64,000 bases of DNA from Salvator merianae (taxonomy: Eukaryota; Chordata; Lepidosauria; Squamata; Teiidae). The notes below the pieces were generated by a model. That model saw nothing but the letters and a program-made list of their open reading frames with translations, ran no database searches and was not told where the DNA came from. This document shows, one piece after another, positions 1 through 10,520 of the stretch (the first letter of the stretch is position 1; each line of letters begins with the position of its first letter). The position numbers were made by a program, and so were the translations under genes. The stretch spans positions 13,281,291 through 13,345,290 of the forward strand of contig QVOM02000001.1 of the NCBI GenBank assembly GCA_003586115.2, given 5' to 3'.

Positions 1-1470
1 AATACTAAATTTGGTATCCCCCAACCCCCTGTTGTTGAGTTTCTCTGTGTTGTTGTTTTTTGGCTATCCTGTTCTGTTTACTTTTGAATATAAATTGATT
101 TATTAATAATTCTATAATTTTGTTTATACCCTTTGAAGGTTCTATAAGAAGAACTTGAAACAGAAACAATATTTTTGATAAGACCATTGATTTCACTATT
201 GTGACTCTTCCTAATAACAATTTATTTTTCATTCCAATATGCCATATCCCTTTTCATGTTATTAATCATCGGTTTATAATTCATGTCAAGAATTTTGTTT
301 AAATTAGTTGGTATTACTAACCCTAAATACTTTAATTTTCTTTTGCTGAATTGCTAGTCCTGTTGCTGTTCTAGTTTGTAATTGTTCTAAAGATGGAACA
401 TTTAGAAACATTATTTCTAATTTCTCCAGATTAATTTTCAGATCTGATATAAGTTTAAATTCCTGTAGCATTATTGTCAATGCTTGGCCTGTATCTAGTG
501 GAGACTGAGTGAGAAGTATAGATTCATCTGTAAAATTCTGTATTTTAATGAATTGTTCTCCTTTTTGATATGGTTTAATATTTTGAGAATTTTTAATATT
601 ACTTAACGGTGGTTCCATTGCCTAATTAAATAATAAAGGTGATAGTGGGTCTCCTTGTTTTGTTCCTCTCTTAAGTTCAAAAGGCTTGGTGAAAGAGTTA
701 TTTATTCTCAATTTTGCTTTATTGCCATCATAAAGGCTGCTTATTAGTTTTATAAAAAATTGTCCAAATTCCATCTTTTGTAGTACCTTAATTAGATAAG
801 TATGAGAGATTGAATCAAATGCTTTTTACATGTCTAGCATGATAACCACTAGTGGATTTTTATTCTTTCTTGAATGGTACATCACCTGACATCACCATTA
901 GCCTATTAGGAATGAACCCTGCCAGGTACTTATCTATATATTGATCTATAAATGTGATCAGTCTTTTTGTTATGATATTGGTGAAGATTCTGCAATCCTG
1001 ATTTATTATTTCTATCAGTTTGTATGGCTTGGGTTCTACTGGATTTTTTTTGTTTCAGTTTAGGTACTAAAATTGATTTATTCCATGATTGTGGTATCTC
1101 CCCTGTATTAATTATGTGTGAGTACAGTTTTACTAGTTCATCTTACAGAAGGTGGCTGAAAAGCAGTTTAACTCTGGGGCTTTATCTGGTTTCATCTTAT
1201 TTATCTAATACAGCACTTCTTCCCTTGTTACTGGAGTTATTAGTAATTGTCTTTGTTGCTCTGTGAGTGTTTTTAAATTAGGTTTCCTCAAAAATGGTTC
1301 TATAAGTATATTATCTACTATAGGGTTTATATATAGGTTCTGATAAAATTCCCCCATTACTTCTTTTATTTTGTTACATCTATGGCACTGTCTTCCTGTA
1401 TCTTGAAGCTCTAAAACATGATTTTTATTTTGCAGTAACATCTATAATTTGCATGTATGTTATATTAGAA
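1..1470 (-). mobile_element. L1 LINE fragment, ORF2 reverse-transcriptase part, decayed
   Basis: Read on the minus strand, this stretch encodes pieces of an L1-type ORF2 reverse transcriptase in broken frames. Upstream (1441-1205) is the region before the RT core. Near 660-610 the frame reads KQGDPLSPLLFN followed by a stop, which matches the RT motif around QGDPLSP. At about 540-520 the catalytic FADD-like box reads FTDE, so it is degenerate. From 232 to the edge comes the post-RT segment with GRVTIVKSMVLSK and then KKQQ...GVGGYQI, which resembles the L1 segment after the RT domain. The 3' part lies beyond the left edge of the window, and the 5' limit near 1.45-1.5 kb suggests 5' truncation. 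Stops and frameshifts make it inactive. L1 rather than CR1 or L2 is assigned from these motifs; the subfamily is unknown. Confidence 0.8.
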
Positions 1471-2040
1471 ATGGTAGAAAACTGACTTGGTTTGGTGTGA
1501 CAAAAATGGGAACTGTTAAAAATCTGTGATGGAAAGCAACTGATCTCTTCTGATAGGTCCATCCCATTCCAAATGTATTTTTGAGTTTCACTTGATCTGT
1601 GGAATCACCATCTCCAATCTGTGAAAGTGAATAAAAATAATAACGAAACTCTTTAATATAAGAGAAATAGGAGGGTGTCTAGGGAGATCATTGGTCCCTT
1701 GGATAATAGGGGGTCAAGGGTGTACTAAAAAGGAAAAAAAAAAAGGAAATTGCAGAGAAGCTAAGTGAATTATCTGTTAAGTCTCCACAAAATAAAATTT
1801 GGCACAAATCCCTGAATCTGAGCAGAGGCTGATGAACTAAGGTAAATAATGGTGATGAGAGAAGAAGTACTAGGGCTAAATGATGAATTAATTTTTTTTT
1901 AAAATACCAGGGCGGATCATATTCATCCAAGAATTTAAGGCTGAAATTGCAAACCTTTTAACAAACTAGGCAATGTGTTGCTAAATTCAGCTGCTGTAGC
2001 TGAGGATTGCTTTTGAGAGTCCCTTGAACTTCAAGGAGAT

Positions 2041-2352
2041 CAAATAGGTTGATATTAAAGGAAATCAACCCTGCCTGTTCACTGGAAGGACAAATACTGA
2101 AGCTCAAATACTTTGGCCACATAATGAGAAGACAGGACTCATTGAATAAGACCCTTATGCTAGGAAAGACTGACAGCAAAAGGAGAAGGGGACAGCAGGG
2201 GGTAAGATGGATAGGTAGTATCATGAAAGCAACAAACATGAGTTTGGGCAGACTTCAGGAGACAGTGGAAGATAGGAGGCCTGGTGTACTAGGATCCATG
2301 GGGTCACCAGGAGACAGATACAACTTCATGACTGAACATCACCACCAACAAA
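2041..2352 (+). mobile_element. BovB/RTE LINE 3' end
   Basis: The plus-strand frame at 2049-2387 contains EINPACSLEGQILKLKYFG, then HIMRRQDSLNKTLMLGK, then RRRGQQGVRWI. This is the characteristic C-terminal end of the BovB (RTE clade) ORF2. The following bases, with catggggtca, gactgaacatcaccaccaac and A-rich sequence, match the usual BovB 3' tail, also shared by Sauria SINEs. It is 5'-truncated to about 0.3 kb and has no reverse transcriptase domain. BovB is abundant in squamates and ruminants; with the other repeats it supports a squamate source. Confidence 0.8.
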
Positions 2353-2384
2353 AGAAGACCCTGGAAATGACAATCTTGCCAGAT

Positions 2385-3825
2385 TAATGTTTGTCCCAGG
2401 GAAGATTGTGGAAATGATTATTAAAGATTAAATTACAGGCTTTGTTCAAGAATAGTCAACATGGTTTATGGAAGGAAAAGTCTCTAAACCTATTAAAGAT
2501 ATCTCCATAAACTTAACAATTGAAGTAGAAGGACAGATTCTATTATGGATATGCAGCTGGCTAAGGAATAGAAAACAGAAAGTAGGAGTAAATGGACTTT
2601 TCTCAAAATGAAGAGATGTACAAGTGGGGTTCTGTCCTGGTTCCAGTGCTTTTTAACATATTTATAAATGATCTGGAGTCATGTGTGATCACTGTTCAGA
2701 GTGATAAAAACACAAGGGGACTGTGAAGAGCTGCAAAGGGACCTCTGCGCATTGGGGGAGCGGACATCAAAATGGCAGATACTGTTTAATGTGAATAAAT
2801 GTAAAGTGATGCACCCTGGAGCTAAAAATTTTAAATACTCCTATATTCTAATAGGTGACTGTGACTGATCAGGAAAGAGATCTTCTAGTAATGGTAGACA
2901 GTTCAATGGAAATGTCAGCACACTCTGCATCCGCTATAAAAAAGGTCAATAACGTGTTAGGGATAATAAAAAATCGTATTGAAAACTGAGATGCTAATAT
3001 AATGCCCTTATATAAATTGATGGTGTGACAGCGTCTGAAATAATGTGTGCAATTTTGGTTGCTGCATCTCAGAACGGATATAGCGGACTTCGAGAAGCAA
3101 AGGAGGTTGACTAAGATTATCAAGGGACTGGAGGATTTTCCCGACAAGGAAAGGGTGCAACATCTGGGGCATTTTAGTCTAGAAAGGAGAGAAATGAGAG
3201 GAGGCATGATAGAGGTATAAAATTATGCATGGTGTGGATAAAGTGGATAGGGATAAGTTCTTCTCTCTTTCCTGAAATAACTGAACCAGAGATCACCCAA
3301 TGAAGCTGAATCCTGGAGAAATCAGGACAGACAGAAAAAAAAGGTATATTTTCAGCTGCTGAGTAACTGCAAGCAGAGCAAGTTGTGTATTCATGCTAGT
3401 GGGCTCCTGGTTGGCCATTGCAAGGGCAGACTGCTGGATTACATACATGTGTATGTGTGTGTGCGCGCACACACACACACACACACACACATGGTATAGT
3501 TAAACTTTGGGATTCACTATCACAAGAGGTGGTACTGGCCACCAGCTTCAATGACTCTGAAGGAGGTTTGGACAAATTCATGGAAGACAGTATTATCCCT
3601 AGTTACTAACTCTGATGACTCTGTGACTTCAGGGTGGCACTGATAGGAGTCAGTGTGCCTCTGAAGGCCAGTTGCTGGGAGACTTGTGAATGGGGCAGAA
3701 TGTGTAATTATGCTCTGCTTGTTGAAATTCCAGATGCAACTGGCAGTCACTGAGAGAACAGAGTACCAAACTAGATGGGCCACAGGCCTCATGCAGCAGG
3801 CCATTTCTTATATTCCTATCTCTCA
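2385..3825 (+). mobile_element. Old CR1 LINE copy, RT region to 3' end, degenerate
   Basis: The plus strand carries a heavily mutated CR1 ORF2. Recognisable pieces include PGKIVEMIIKD near 2397, WLRNRKQKVGVNG near 2555, SWFQCFL..YL in the RT motif B region near 2640, and a GDCD-like tract near 2860 with VTDQERDLLVMVDSSMEMS. Later come DIADFEKQRRLTKIIKGLED (3075-3135) and LGRERNERRHDRGI-like text. After 3490 the frame LWDSLSQEVVLATSFNDSEGGLDKFME matches the CR1 C-terminus seen intact at 56.1 kb. The 3' untranslated part ends with actagatgggccacaggcct and cagcaggccatttcttatat. Several stops and frameshifts make it dead. A segment at about 3345-3492, including a CA microsatellite, interrupts the C-terminal coding region. 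Confidence 0.8.
3451..3493. repeat. (TG)n/(CA)n microsatellite
   Basis: A TG run passes through gcgcgc into an uninterrupted CA run of more than ten units, inside the old CR1 copy. It sits at the junction where extra sequence interrupts the CR1 C-terminal reading frame. Confidence 0.95.
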
Positions 3826-3829
3826 ACCT

Positions 3830-5840
3830 GTAATGCATTGAATTAAACACAGAACATTACCTTGCGTAATAGGTGATCATTTGTTTTTGCCTCACTTAAC
3901 CTCTTGTTCCCTTGCCACACCTCTTCTAAAAGGGATAGAGAGATTACAGTGAACATAAGGGGAAAAGTGACCCCACCTGTTTTGGGGGAGCTTGTCAGTG
4001 GAATCCAGCCTGTAAAACCCACCATGTTCCCCAGTCACATAAACTGGGTACCTCACCAAATTTGCCTGGAAGTGCAGATTTGATAACCTGGGATGGCCTG
4101 GCATTTGGAGCCCACTTGAGGGGAAGTTGAGGACAAAGGAAAATAATGCTGGAGGAATAGCCACTTTGGCTGAGATTTACATAACGGGCTGTGCTGAAAA
4201 TGGCCAAGCGCAGCAGGAAAGTGAGAAGAGAAATTGAAATTTTCTGTTCAGTTTTCTGGTTATGTTCCAGAGACCTTTTTATGACTCTTACTGGAAAAAT
4301 TTCTGGAAGATTTGTGTGTCTGTGTCTGTCTCTCTCCTCGCTCCTATGTGTATGTGTATATAAGCGTGTTCTGCTTCTCAGATAGTTTTCCACTGTCCAG
4401 TGACAATTTCCCCCCTCTCTGATGCTCAGTCAGTACTATCCTTGACTGTTGGCCAGGACTTGGTTTTTTTTTTTATCTCTCTACAATATTCGCACCTTCA
4501 GTTCCTTGAGTGCATTCTGGGTGGCTCGGCAGTTTGGAGAAGTGGGTGAGAGATGGCCTTGAGAAGCATTTGAGAGGGAGGACGAGAGGCATCCTTTTAG
4601 GGGCTTATATAAGCTTTAGAAATCCTGTGCAAGAGAACAATTGTGCCTCACAAAGGCTCCCCATGCTGCAGTGTGTGAAGGAGAGATAGTGACACACGTG
4701 AGGCATTACAATTGACAATGGGCAACGCTACTGAAGATAAAACCTAGAATTCCCTTCTGTGTACATACCCAGAGCAGGCTGTCAAAGATATCCTCAGAGG
4801 GACAGTGTTCTTTCTGGCTGTAACGTTCAGCTTTCAGCTCACCCGTTAGGAATTTTCTTTTTAATTAAGCCGATTAACTGTCTGCCTTATAAATGATGAA
4901 TCTGTTTTATTAACTGCTGCAACTAAACATCCCGAGGTCTCAGCACAGCTGTTAATGCTCGGGTTATAGAGTGAGGGGAATATGGACTTGAGAGTTGCAG
5001 GGGCACTTTGTTTGATCTAACTCTTTGCTTGTGGCACAACAAGATTGAATTGTGCGCTTAATCAGGATGTAGGGAATCAAGTGTGTAAGCAACTTACAAA
5101 GTGGCCTGAAGGTGCAGTTTAGTATTCTGCTTCAAATGCTGGGGATGAGGAGGAAAATCATGGCCTGGAGCAGTGACTGGATGGGGTACTGGTTGCAAAC
5201 CTTATATAAGCTGCTATGAACTTATTGGAGTGGGGATCAGACTAGGATTTCCTGTCTTTTGGGTGAGGGATCAGTGGAGACCTGTCTTTCTGTGATGTTA
5301 AATATGTAAGTCTCTGTATATAAATATTAGTGATCACAGAAGGACAGAGGGATAATGCTAGTCTTACAAAGCAAACTGAAACCCCTGGAGTCTTCTCAAA
5401 ACCCAGCCGTGCTCGTATTTTAATCACTCACCTGCACTCTGCAGAACACTAATTTTTAGCTCCAGTATGAACGAAAATCAGTCCTAGCTCCTGGCGTTAA
5501 TGGATTATTTTAAGAAATGTCTTAGACATTAGCGTCTGTTAAAAGATATTTCAGCTAATCACTGCTAGTAAAAAAAATGATTGATCAAAATTACACCTGT
5601 TGGAATTCTTCAGTTATTATAACATTGTATGTGGGCAGGACTGGTAAAAAAAAATTCCAAAATCTAAAAAGATATAATCGAAACAGATATTTTGGTCAGG
5701 AAGAAAAAAAGACACTCCCTTCTACCTGTTCTGCTCCAAAGCAAGGAAACTATACATTTTTTTTTTTTTTTTTTTGCCATGGAAACAGACATATTTGGCT
5801 GAAATGAAGTCTTTTTTTATTGTCTGGGGTAATGGAAAGG
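3830..5840. other. Unassigned noncoding sequence, possible regulatory patch
   Basis: I see no gene or clear repeat here. Open frames are short and lack family features. A block at about 4840-4990 is AT-rich with several TAAT/ATTA cores and no repeat similarity that I recognise; it could be conserved noncoding DNA. A poly-T run lies at 5758-5775. Confidence 0.35.
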
Positions 5841-6022
5841 AGTGGCTATAGCTCAGTGGTGGAGAAAATTGCCTGGAAAACAGAGGGTCGCCAGTTTGAT
5901 CCGCAGCCTCTTCCTGGAAATAGGTAATGGCAAACGACTTCTGTATCTCTGCCTAGAAAACTGCACAGAGGGGCCCATGCAGTCAATCAGGAGTTGGCCA
6001 CTACTCAGTGGTAGCTAACAAT
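5841..6022 (+). mobile_element. tRNA-derived SINE (Sauria SINE-like)
   Basis: It begins with a tRNA-like A box (tggctatagctcagtggt) and has a B-box-like gggtcgccagtttgatcc about 40 bases later. The body contains ggtaatggcaaacgacttct, typical of these SINEs. The 3' part (cccatgcagtcaatcaggag to gtagctaacaat) is a diverged form of the BovB-type tail. The tRNA-like head no longer folds as a functional tRNA. Likely mobilised by BovB. Confidence 0.7.
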
Positions 6023-6655
6023 ATCAGTGGAAAGGAGCACTGCTTTCTGGATTAGGCTTTGGGTAAGGGATGAAACTGTCTATACCATACTACCTAGGGC
6101 ACTAAAGCAAAGTCCTTTCCACTGCCTTGTGCAATGTAGAGTACAGTTTATGTCTTCAAATCCTCCACTGTGCCCTGGGCAACCTTTATGCTGCCACAGG
6201 CTGTATTTATTGAAAGGATACTGTCCCCTTCCTTTTCAGTCCCTGGTAAGGAAATCACTTCTTTTTCTCTACCTTGAGTAGTAGAAGAAGCAGGGTAGTG
6301 GAGCCTTAGCACTGGTTTTCTCTTGTGAGTATCTGTGGCAAGGCCTATTTATGTCAAGGTTGAAATTTATAGTTGCTGCATGGGGTCAGATGGGAAGCAG
6401 AAGAAAAGGCTAAGTGGCTAAGAGGCTTGAACACAGTTCCTGAGAAGATAGCTGAAAAGGTAGGAACAATCAGTGTAGACCCTGGGGATCCGAAGCTAAC
6501 AGAGGCTAGTAGCTGTGGGAGCAATGTGGTAACTTTGGCTGCCTACAGACAATGAGAGTAAAATATGGGATCTTGTCTAGATCCTGCAATTGCCTCTCAC
6601 CAACCATGCTAAATGGCAGGGCAAAATTATGGAACAAGCGTGGGCACTTACTTGC

Positions 6656-6842
6656 CTGGACGCTTCCTCTTGTGATGGTGCGCTGCATTCATCTGCATAT
6701 TGCATTGGCATGAAATGCCTAGAAGTGCACAGTCACTGCCCCCTATGCATGTGTGGCAGCCATTTCCAGCCCTGAATTGGCTTCATGCATGTGTGATGGC
6801 CATTTCCAGGCTGAAGATTGTGGGAGCAAGCATCCAGACAGG
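6656..6842. mobile_element. Possible short foldback/MITE with CCTGGACGC ends
   Basis: The left end cctggacgcttcc and the right end gcatccagacagg are imperfect inverted repeats about 187 bp apart. Inside, a unit beginning atgcatgtgtgg...ccatttccag occurs twice (about 6741-6775 and 6784-6818). No clear target duplication was seen. Similar catccagacag / gcctggatgc ends occur near 20566-20664. Confidence 0.35.
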
Positions 6843-6884
6843 TAAGCCCTTGTTGCTATTCGGGAAGTATTTTTTCAGCTAGAG

Positions 6885-7206
6885 CACCATCAGTCTATGG
6901 AAATTACTACCTGAAGAAGTGGTGACAGCAATTAAGCCTGGATAGTTTTAGGAAAGGGTAAGACAAATTCATGGAGGACAGGTGTATCACTGGCTACTAG
7001 AATTGATGCCCAGGTACCACCTCCAGAATAGAGACAGGCAGGATACCTCTAAAGGCTATTTGCAGAGAGTTGAGAGCAAGTGAGGGTTTTGCCTTGGTCT
7101 TCTGCTGAGAATGCCCAGAAGCAACTGGTGGGCCACTGTGTGAAACAGGATGCTGAAGTAGATGGGCTGTGGCTGGATCTAGCAGGGGCCCTCTTATGTT
7201 CTTATC
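6885..7206 (+). mobile_element. CR1 LINE 3' end, truncated
   Basis: The start reads like the CR1 ORF2 C-terminus (ctatggaaattactacctga, then gacaaattcatggaggacag), followed by the same 3' untranslated region as the long CR1 at 55.9 kb: tggctactagaattgatgcc, gacaggcaggatacctctaa and gcccagaagcaactggtggg. It ends with the CR1 octamer tail ttatgttcttat. This is a strongly 5'-truncated copy of the same or a closely related subfamily. Confidence 0.85.
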
Positions 7207-7279
7207 AAAACTCATGGTGGGAGTTGATTTAGTCCAAATAGCAATAATGTGGTGTTCCATCCCTTTTTTACCAGTGTGT

Positions 7280-7322
7280 GGCATATGTGTGGCAATCCTA
7301 TGCATATGTGTGGCAATCCCAG
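7280..7322. repeat. Two-copy 22-bp tandem repeat
   Basis: The unit gcatatgtgtggcaatcc occurs twice head to tail with a short spacer. Confidence 0.8.
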
Positions 7323-8495
7323 CATAGCTCGGGGATAATTCCATGTTTTAGGCCCTTTCTTATTAATTGTGTTGCTGTCTCAACTTGCATTGGCTGTTCA
7401 GCTGTTTCCCCCCAGTGTTAGAGCCATGTTGCCTGCTCCTGCGGCTTCTACTTGGCCTCAGTACCAAGTCATTCTAAGGGCTTTCATGTAAAAGAATATT
7501 TGTAAAATATATATTTAATGTTTGTAATCTATATAAAATTTTAAAACTTTTTTTTGAAAAAGAAGTCATCGCAAGGGCTTTTGATACATATACTGAATTG
7601 TGAACAATAAAAAAACCAGAGCCTGCTCCTTTTATATATAATATGCAATTAAGTCTTCAATGGGTAGAAATAAATCATACGACTTCATATTAAATTGTGC
7701 TTGATATAGATCATGTTAAATGATAATAAGTCATATCAGGACATCCATTGCATAAAAAAAAATCTTTTTGGGATATTCATATCTTGAAAATTTTTGAAAG
7801 GCTCAAGTAATAGTGCGCACACTTTAAGGAAAATGTTGCTTTTTCTCTCCTCCCATATTGTTCCTCATTATGCCTGTACATTAATTCATCATAAGTGCCC
7901 AGGTCAACTTAGATCAATTTTGCTGGGATATGTTGTCTGAATATTTCCAGCTTCTCACAATCACCAATTTTGCAGTTTAAAATAGGACGTGTAATAGCGT
8001 TTCCTGGCATTTATTCAATCTCAGTATTGAGAAATCATGCAAAAGAGATACTCTTATGTTTCTTGTTGACTCCCTTGGGAAGGCTTTTCATATATCTTCT
8101 TCTATCTCCTCTCAGTGTTCACCAACCTTTTTTTTTTTTTGTTGTTGTTGTTGTTACTAGCTAACAAGTGACTGCATTTTTTGATCCCTATACTTGGTGG
8201 TGTGTATAGCCAAAACATTTAGAAGGAGTTAGCAGAAGGATAATGGTAACACAATAAGCTGATGTCCTGGGATGTGCTCTCACATTCAAATGTAATGCTT
8301 GGATTGTGATGAGGAGAGATTTTACTATCCAATGGCTGTGACATCTTGTTAGATCACATAGGCAGAGGTAGTCTTGTAAGGCCTCAGAAAGGCAGATCAG
8401 TATCATTCCTTTTGCCTCTGTTGTTGGACCAGCCCATTCAGGTTTCCCAGTTCCCTTTCCCTTCACAGTCCCACCTCGTATGCTGATGATATTTT
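7323..8495. other. Unassigned AT-rich noncoding sequence
   Basis: No gene or identifiable element. There are A/T-rich tracts (7490-7780) and a small (GTT)n run at about 8140-8157. Confidence 0.5.
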
Positions 8496-8496
8496 T

Positions 8497-8593
8497 GGCC
8501 TACAACTCCCATCATTCTTGGCCATTGGCTTTTCTGGACTTGATGGGAACTGTAATTGAAAACAACTGGAAGGCACCCAGTTGAGAAAGCTGC
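8497..8593. repeat. Short dispersed palindromic repeat (family P)
   Basis: The sequence tacaactcccatcattcttg is followed about 40 bases later by gatgggaactgtaattg, giving an imperfect hairpin, and ends with ggaaggcacccagttgagaa. I recognise this as a dispersed reptile/amniote repeat type but cannot name its family. Related copies in the window lie near 42392, 48143 and 54657. Confidence 0.6.
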
Positions 8594-8870
8594 ATGGCAT
8601 GATTGTGCTGGAAGTAGTAACTTTACTGATGTACTATACTGTGTACGGATGCAGAAAGAATTACAAATTCTTTCTGAATTAGTAATAGCCAACTTCAATG
8701 TTCTTAGGGGCTTTATTCTCCAGACGCTTCCTCCCAACTCTCTCATAAATAATTCTGAGGCTTCATTGACCAAGTTTAAAAGTTGAATGTGCTTCTTGGA
8801 ATATATTTCTGGAGATAGAGTAGGGGCAACCCCTTACTATTTCAGACTATGCATTAGGGACTTAAAAGTT

Positions 8871-9047
8871 TAAAGGTAAAGAGTCCCTTAAGTTGAGCTC
8901 AGCTCCATGGGAATGCATGCATGCAATTTTCTTGACAAAGATACAGAAGTAATTTGCCATTACTTTCTCTTTGGGGAGGTGCTAGAGAATCAAACCCATG
9001 ACACTCTGCTGTCTAGCCAGTTGCTCTGCCACTGGTCGACTCCCTTA
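8871..9047 (-). mobile_element. tRNA-derived SINE, minus strand
   Basis: Plus-strand text runs from taaaggtaaagagtccctta, through aatttgccattactttctct, to agagaatcaaacccatgaca and tctgctgtctagccagttgc. That is the reverse complement of the tRNA-like head (B box, then A box) of a squamate SINE, with the body on the left. Diverged and inactive. Confidence 0.65.
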
Positions 9048-9049
9048 AA

Positions 9050-10110
9050 CCTGTACAGCTTTCCTTCTAATCCCAGTGATCAGGCACTGTGTGACATTGG
9101 CTTGGAATACATAAGCCGTCTGCATGCTTAGAAAACCTTAAGGATTGAATGCTTCCTAAAACATATTTAGGAAATTGAAATAGGGAATGAAATAACTGTA
9201 CTCCTGAACAGTGACATCCCATTTTGTTGTAGATGCCATTTGCATATCATTTTGTCCAAAATCTTATTGATTCTCTTCAGTCCAAATGAAACAATGTGTA
9301 AATGTCTCCCTTTCATCCAAGCTTGGTTATGTTACGTAGATGAATAGCATCAGAGGTTACCTAAGGCTCTCAACTAAGGGGATCAAGTGGTAGAGAGGGT
9401 AAAGTGAGAAAAACAGAGAAATCAGTCTTAGAAAATGATTTCCCATTATTTGTCCACGGCAACAACCAATGTGCCATCCAGACTTTTTCCTACAAATGTA
9501 AAGAGTTATATGTTTCCTTCCATGTTAAGCCATCATCATAGGATATAGCAAGGACAGATCTTGAATGCTGCACAGTAGGAATCATCGTCTGTGGGACTAA
9601 GGCTGGTAACAAATCTGCGCCCACTGTGGCTTTCAGGCCTGTCATACTGCTGCATTCTCCTGATGCTGGCAGGATCTGCTTGTGGCTGCAAGAATGCAAG
9701 GTGGATCTCTTGCTTTCATCAGTGGAATTATCTTATCTTCATGTCTCCCTAACTGATTCACCTTACTTGCCCTTGACCAAGAATGCTGGAAGTCCACCTG
9801 GTGTACACAACACCAAATTAAGCTCTCAACAGTAGTAATCTAAAAGCTATTTCCTTTGTTCTGACTTTGTGGCCATGAATCTTGCAAGACCCAGTCCCTG
9901 CATTCCTTCTGGTTCATTTCTATTTGGCTTGGGAAGACAGGGAGTTTGTTCCTGTAGAGGTTATTCCTGCCGCTGAAGACGCTGAGTGTGCTTCCTATCT
10001 GCTTAGGGAAATTTTAATATTAATGCTTTAATTATTTGCTCCTGAGCATGATACATCCATAACAATATTTTTTGTTGTTCTTTGATGAGTGCTCTGCTAA
10101 TCTTTACTGG
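9050..10110. other. Unassigned noncoding sequence
   Basis: No gene recognised. The last part (about 9975-10110) is AT-rich with TTTAATATTAATGC-like motifs and no repeat similarity that I recognise, so it is a weak candidate for conserved noncoding DNA. Confidence 0.4.
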
Positions 10111-10117
10111 TGATTCA

Positions 10118-10260
10118 TTTATTATTTATTTAAAACATTTCTCTACTGCTTTGTTGGTATCAAAATCTCGAGGCAGCTTATAATAAAATCTAAAAATGAA
10201 GTTAAAAATGATTAAAAGCAATAGAAGATAAGACCACTTTAAAAAAACCCACTTTGAACA
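10118..10260 (-). mobile_element. L2-type LINE 3' tail, minus strand
   Basis: The run of ttattatttatttaaaaca followed by tctactgctttgttggtatc and cgaggcagcttataataaaa is the reverse complement of the common L2-like tail (a 'gtaaaccgcc...' motif followed by AATA repeats). Only the tail is recognisable. Confidence 0.5.
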
Positions 10261-10320
10261 CACTTTGGAAAAGTGTCATCCAAATGTATACTTCAATGGT
10301 GAGGAAAAGGAGCACGGTGT

Positions 10321-10520
10321 TCTTTATTCAGGCAAGAAACTGGCTGGTGGTGGCTCTAAATAGCTACTAATTGCTGCACCTGTTTGTTATCTCAGTTATT
10401 GGAGGAACTGTTGCTTTCTTGACTTGCTTGGGGACGTCTCAGAGGCCTCTGGCTACCCAGAGTGGAAACAAGAAGTTGGGCTAGATGGACTTCTGGTAGG
10501 TCCAGCAAAGCTTCCATTTA
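10321..10520 (+). mobile_element. Probable CR1 3' end, degenerate
   Basis: ggtggtggctctaaatagct, tattggaggaactgttgctt and gttgggctagatggacttct follow the order of a CR1-type 3' untranslated region. The terminal octamer tail is not clear. Confidence 0.4.

Noticed and set aside
5320..5330. Weak promoter-like TATA motifs across the window
   Set aside because: The DNA is AT-rich, such motifs are expected by chance, and no gene follows them.
5841..5920. A possible tRNA gene (A and B boxes)
   Set aside because: The boxes belong to a SINE head; the sequence between and around them does not make a cloverleaf and is followed by a SINE body.
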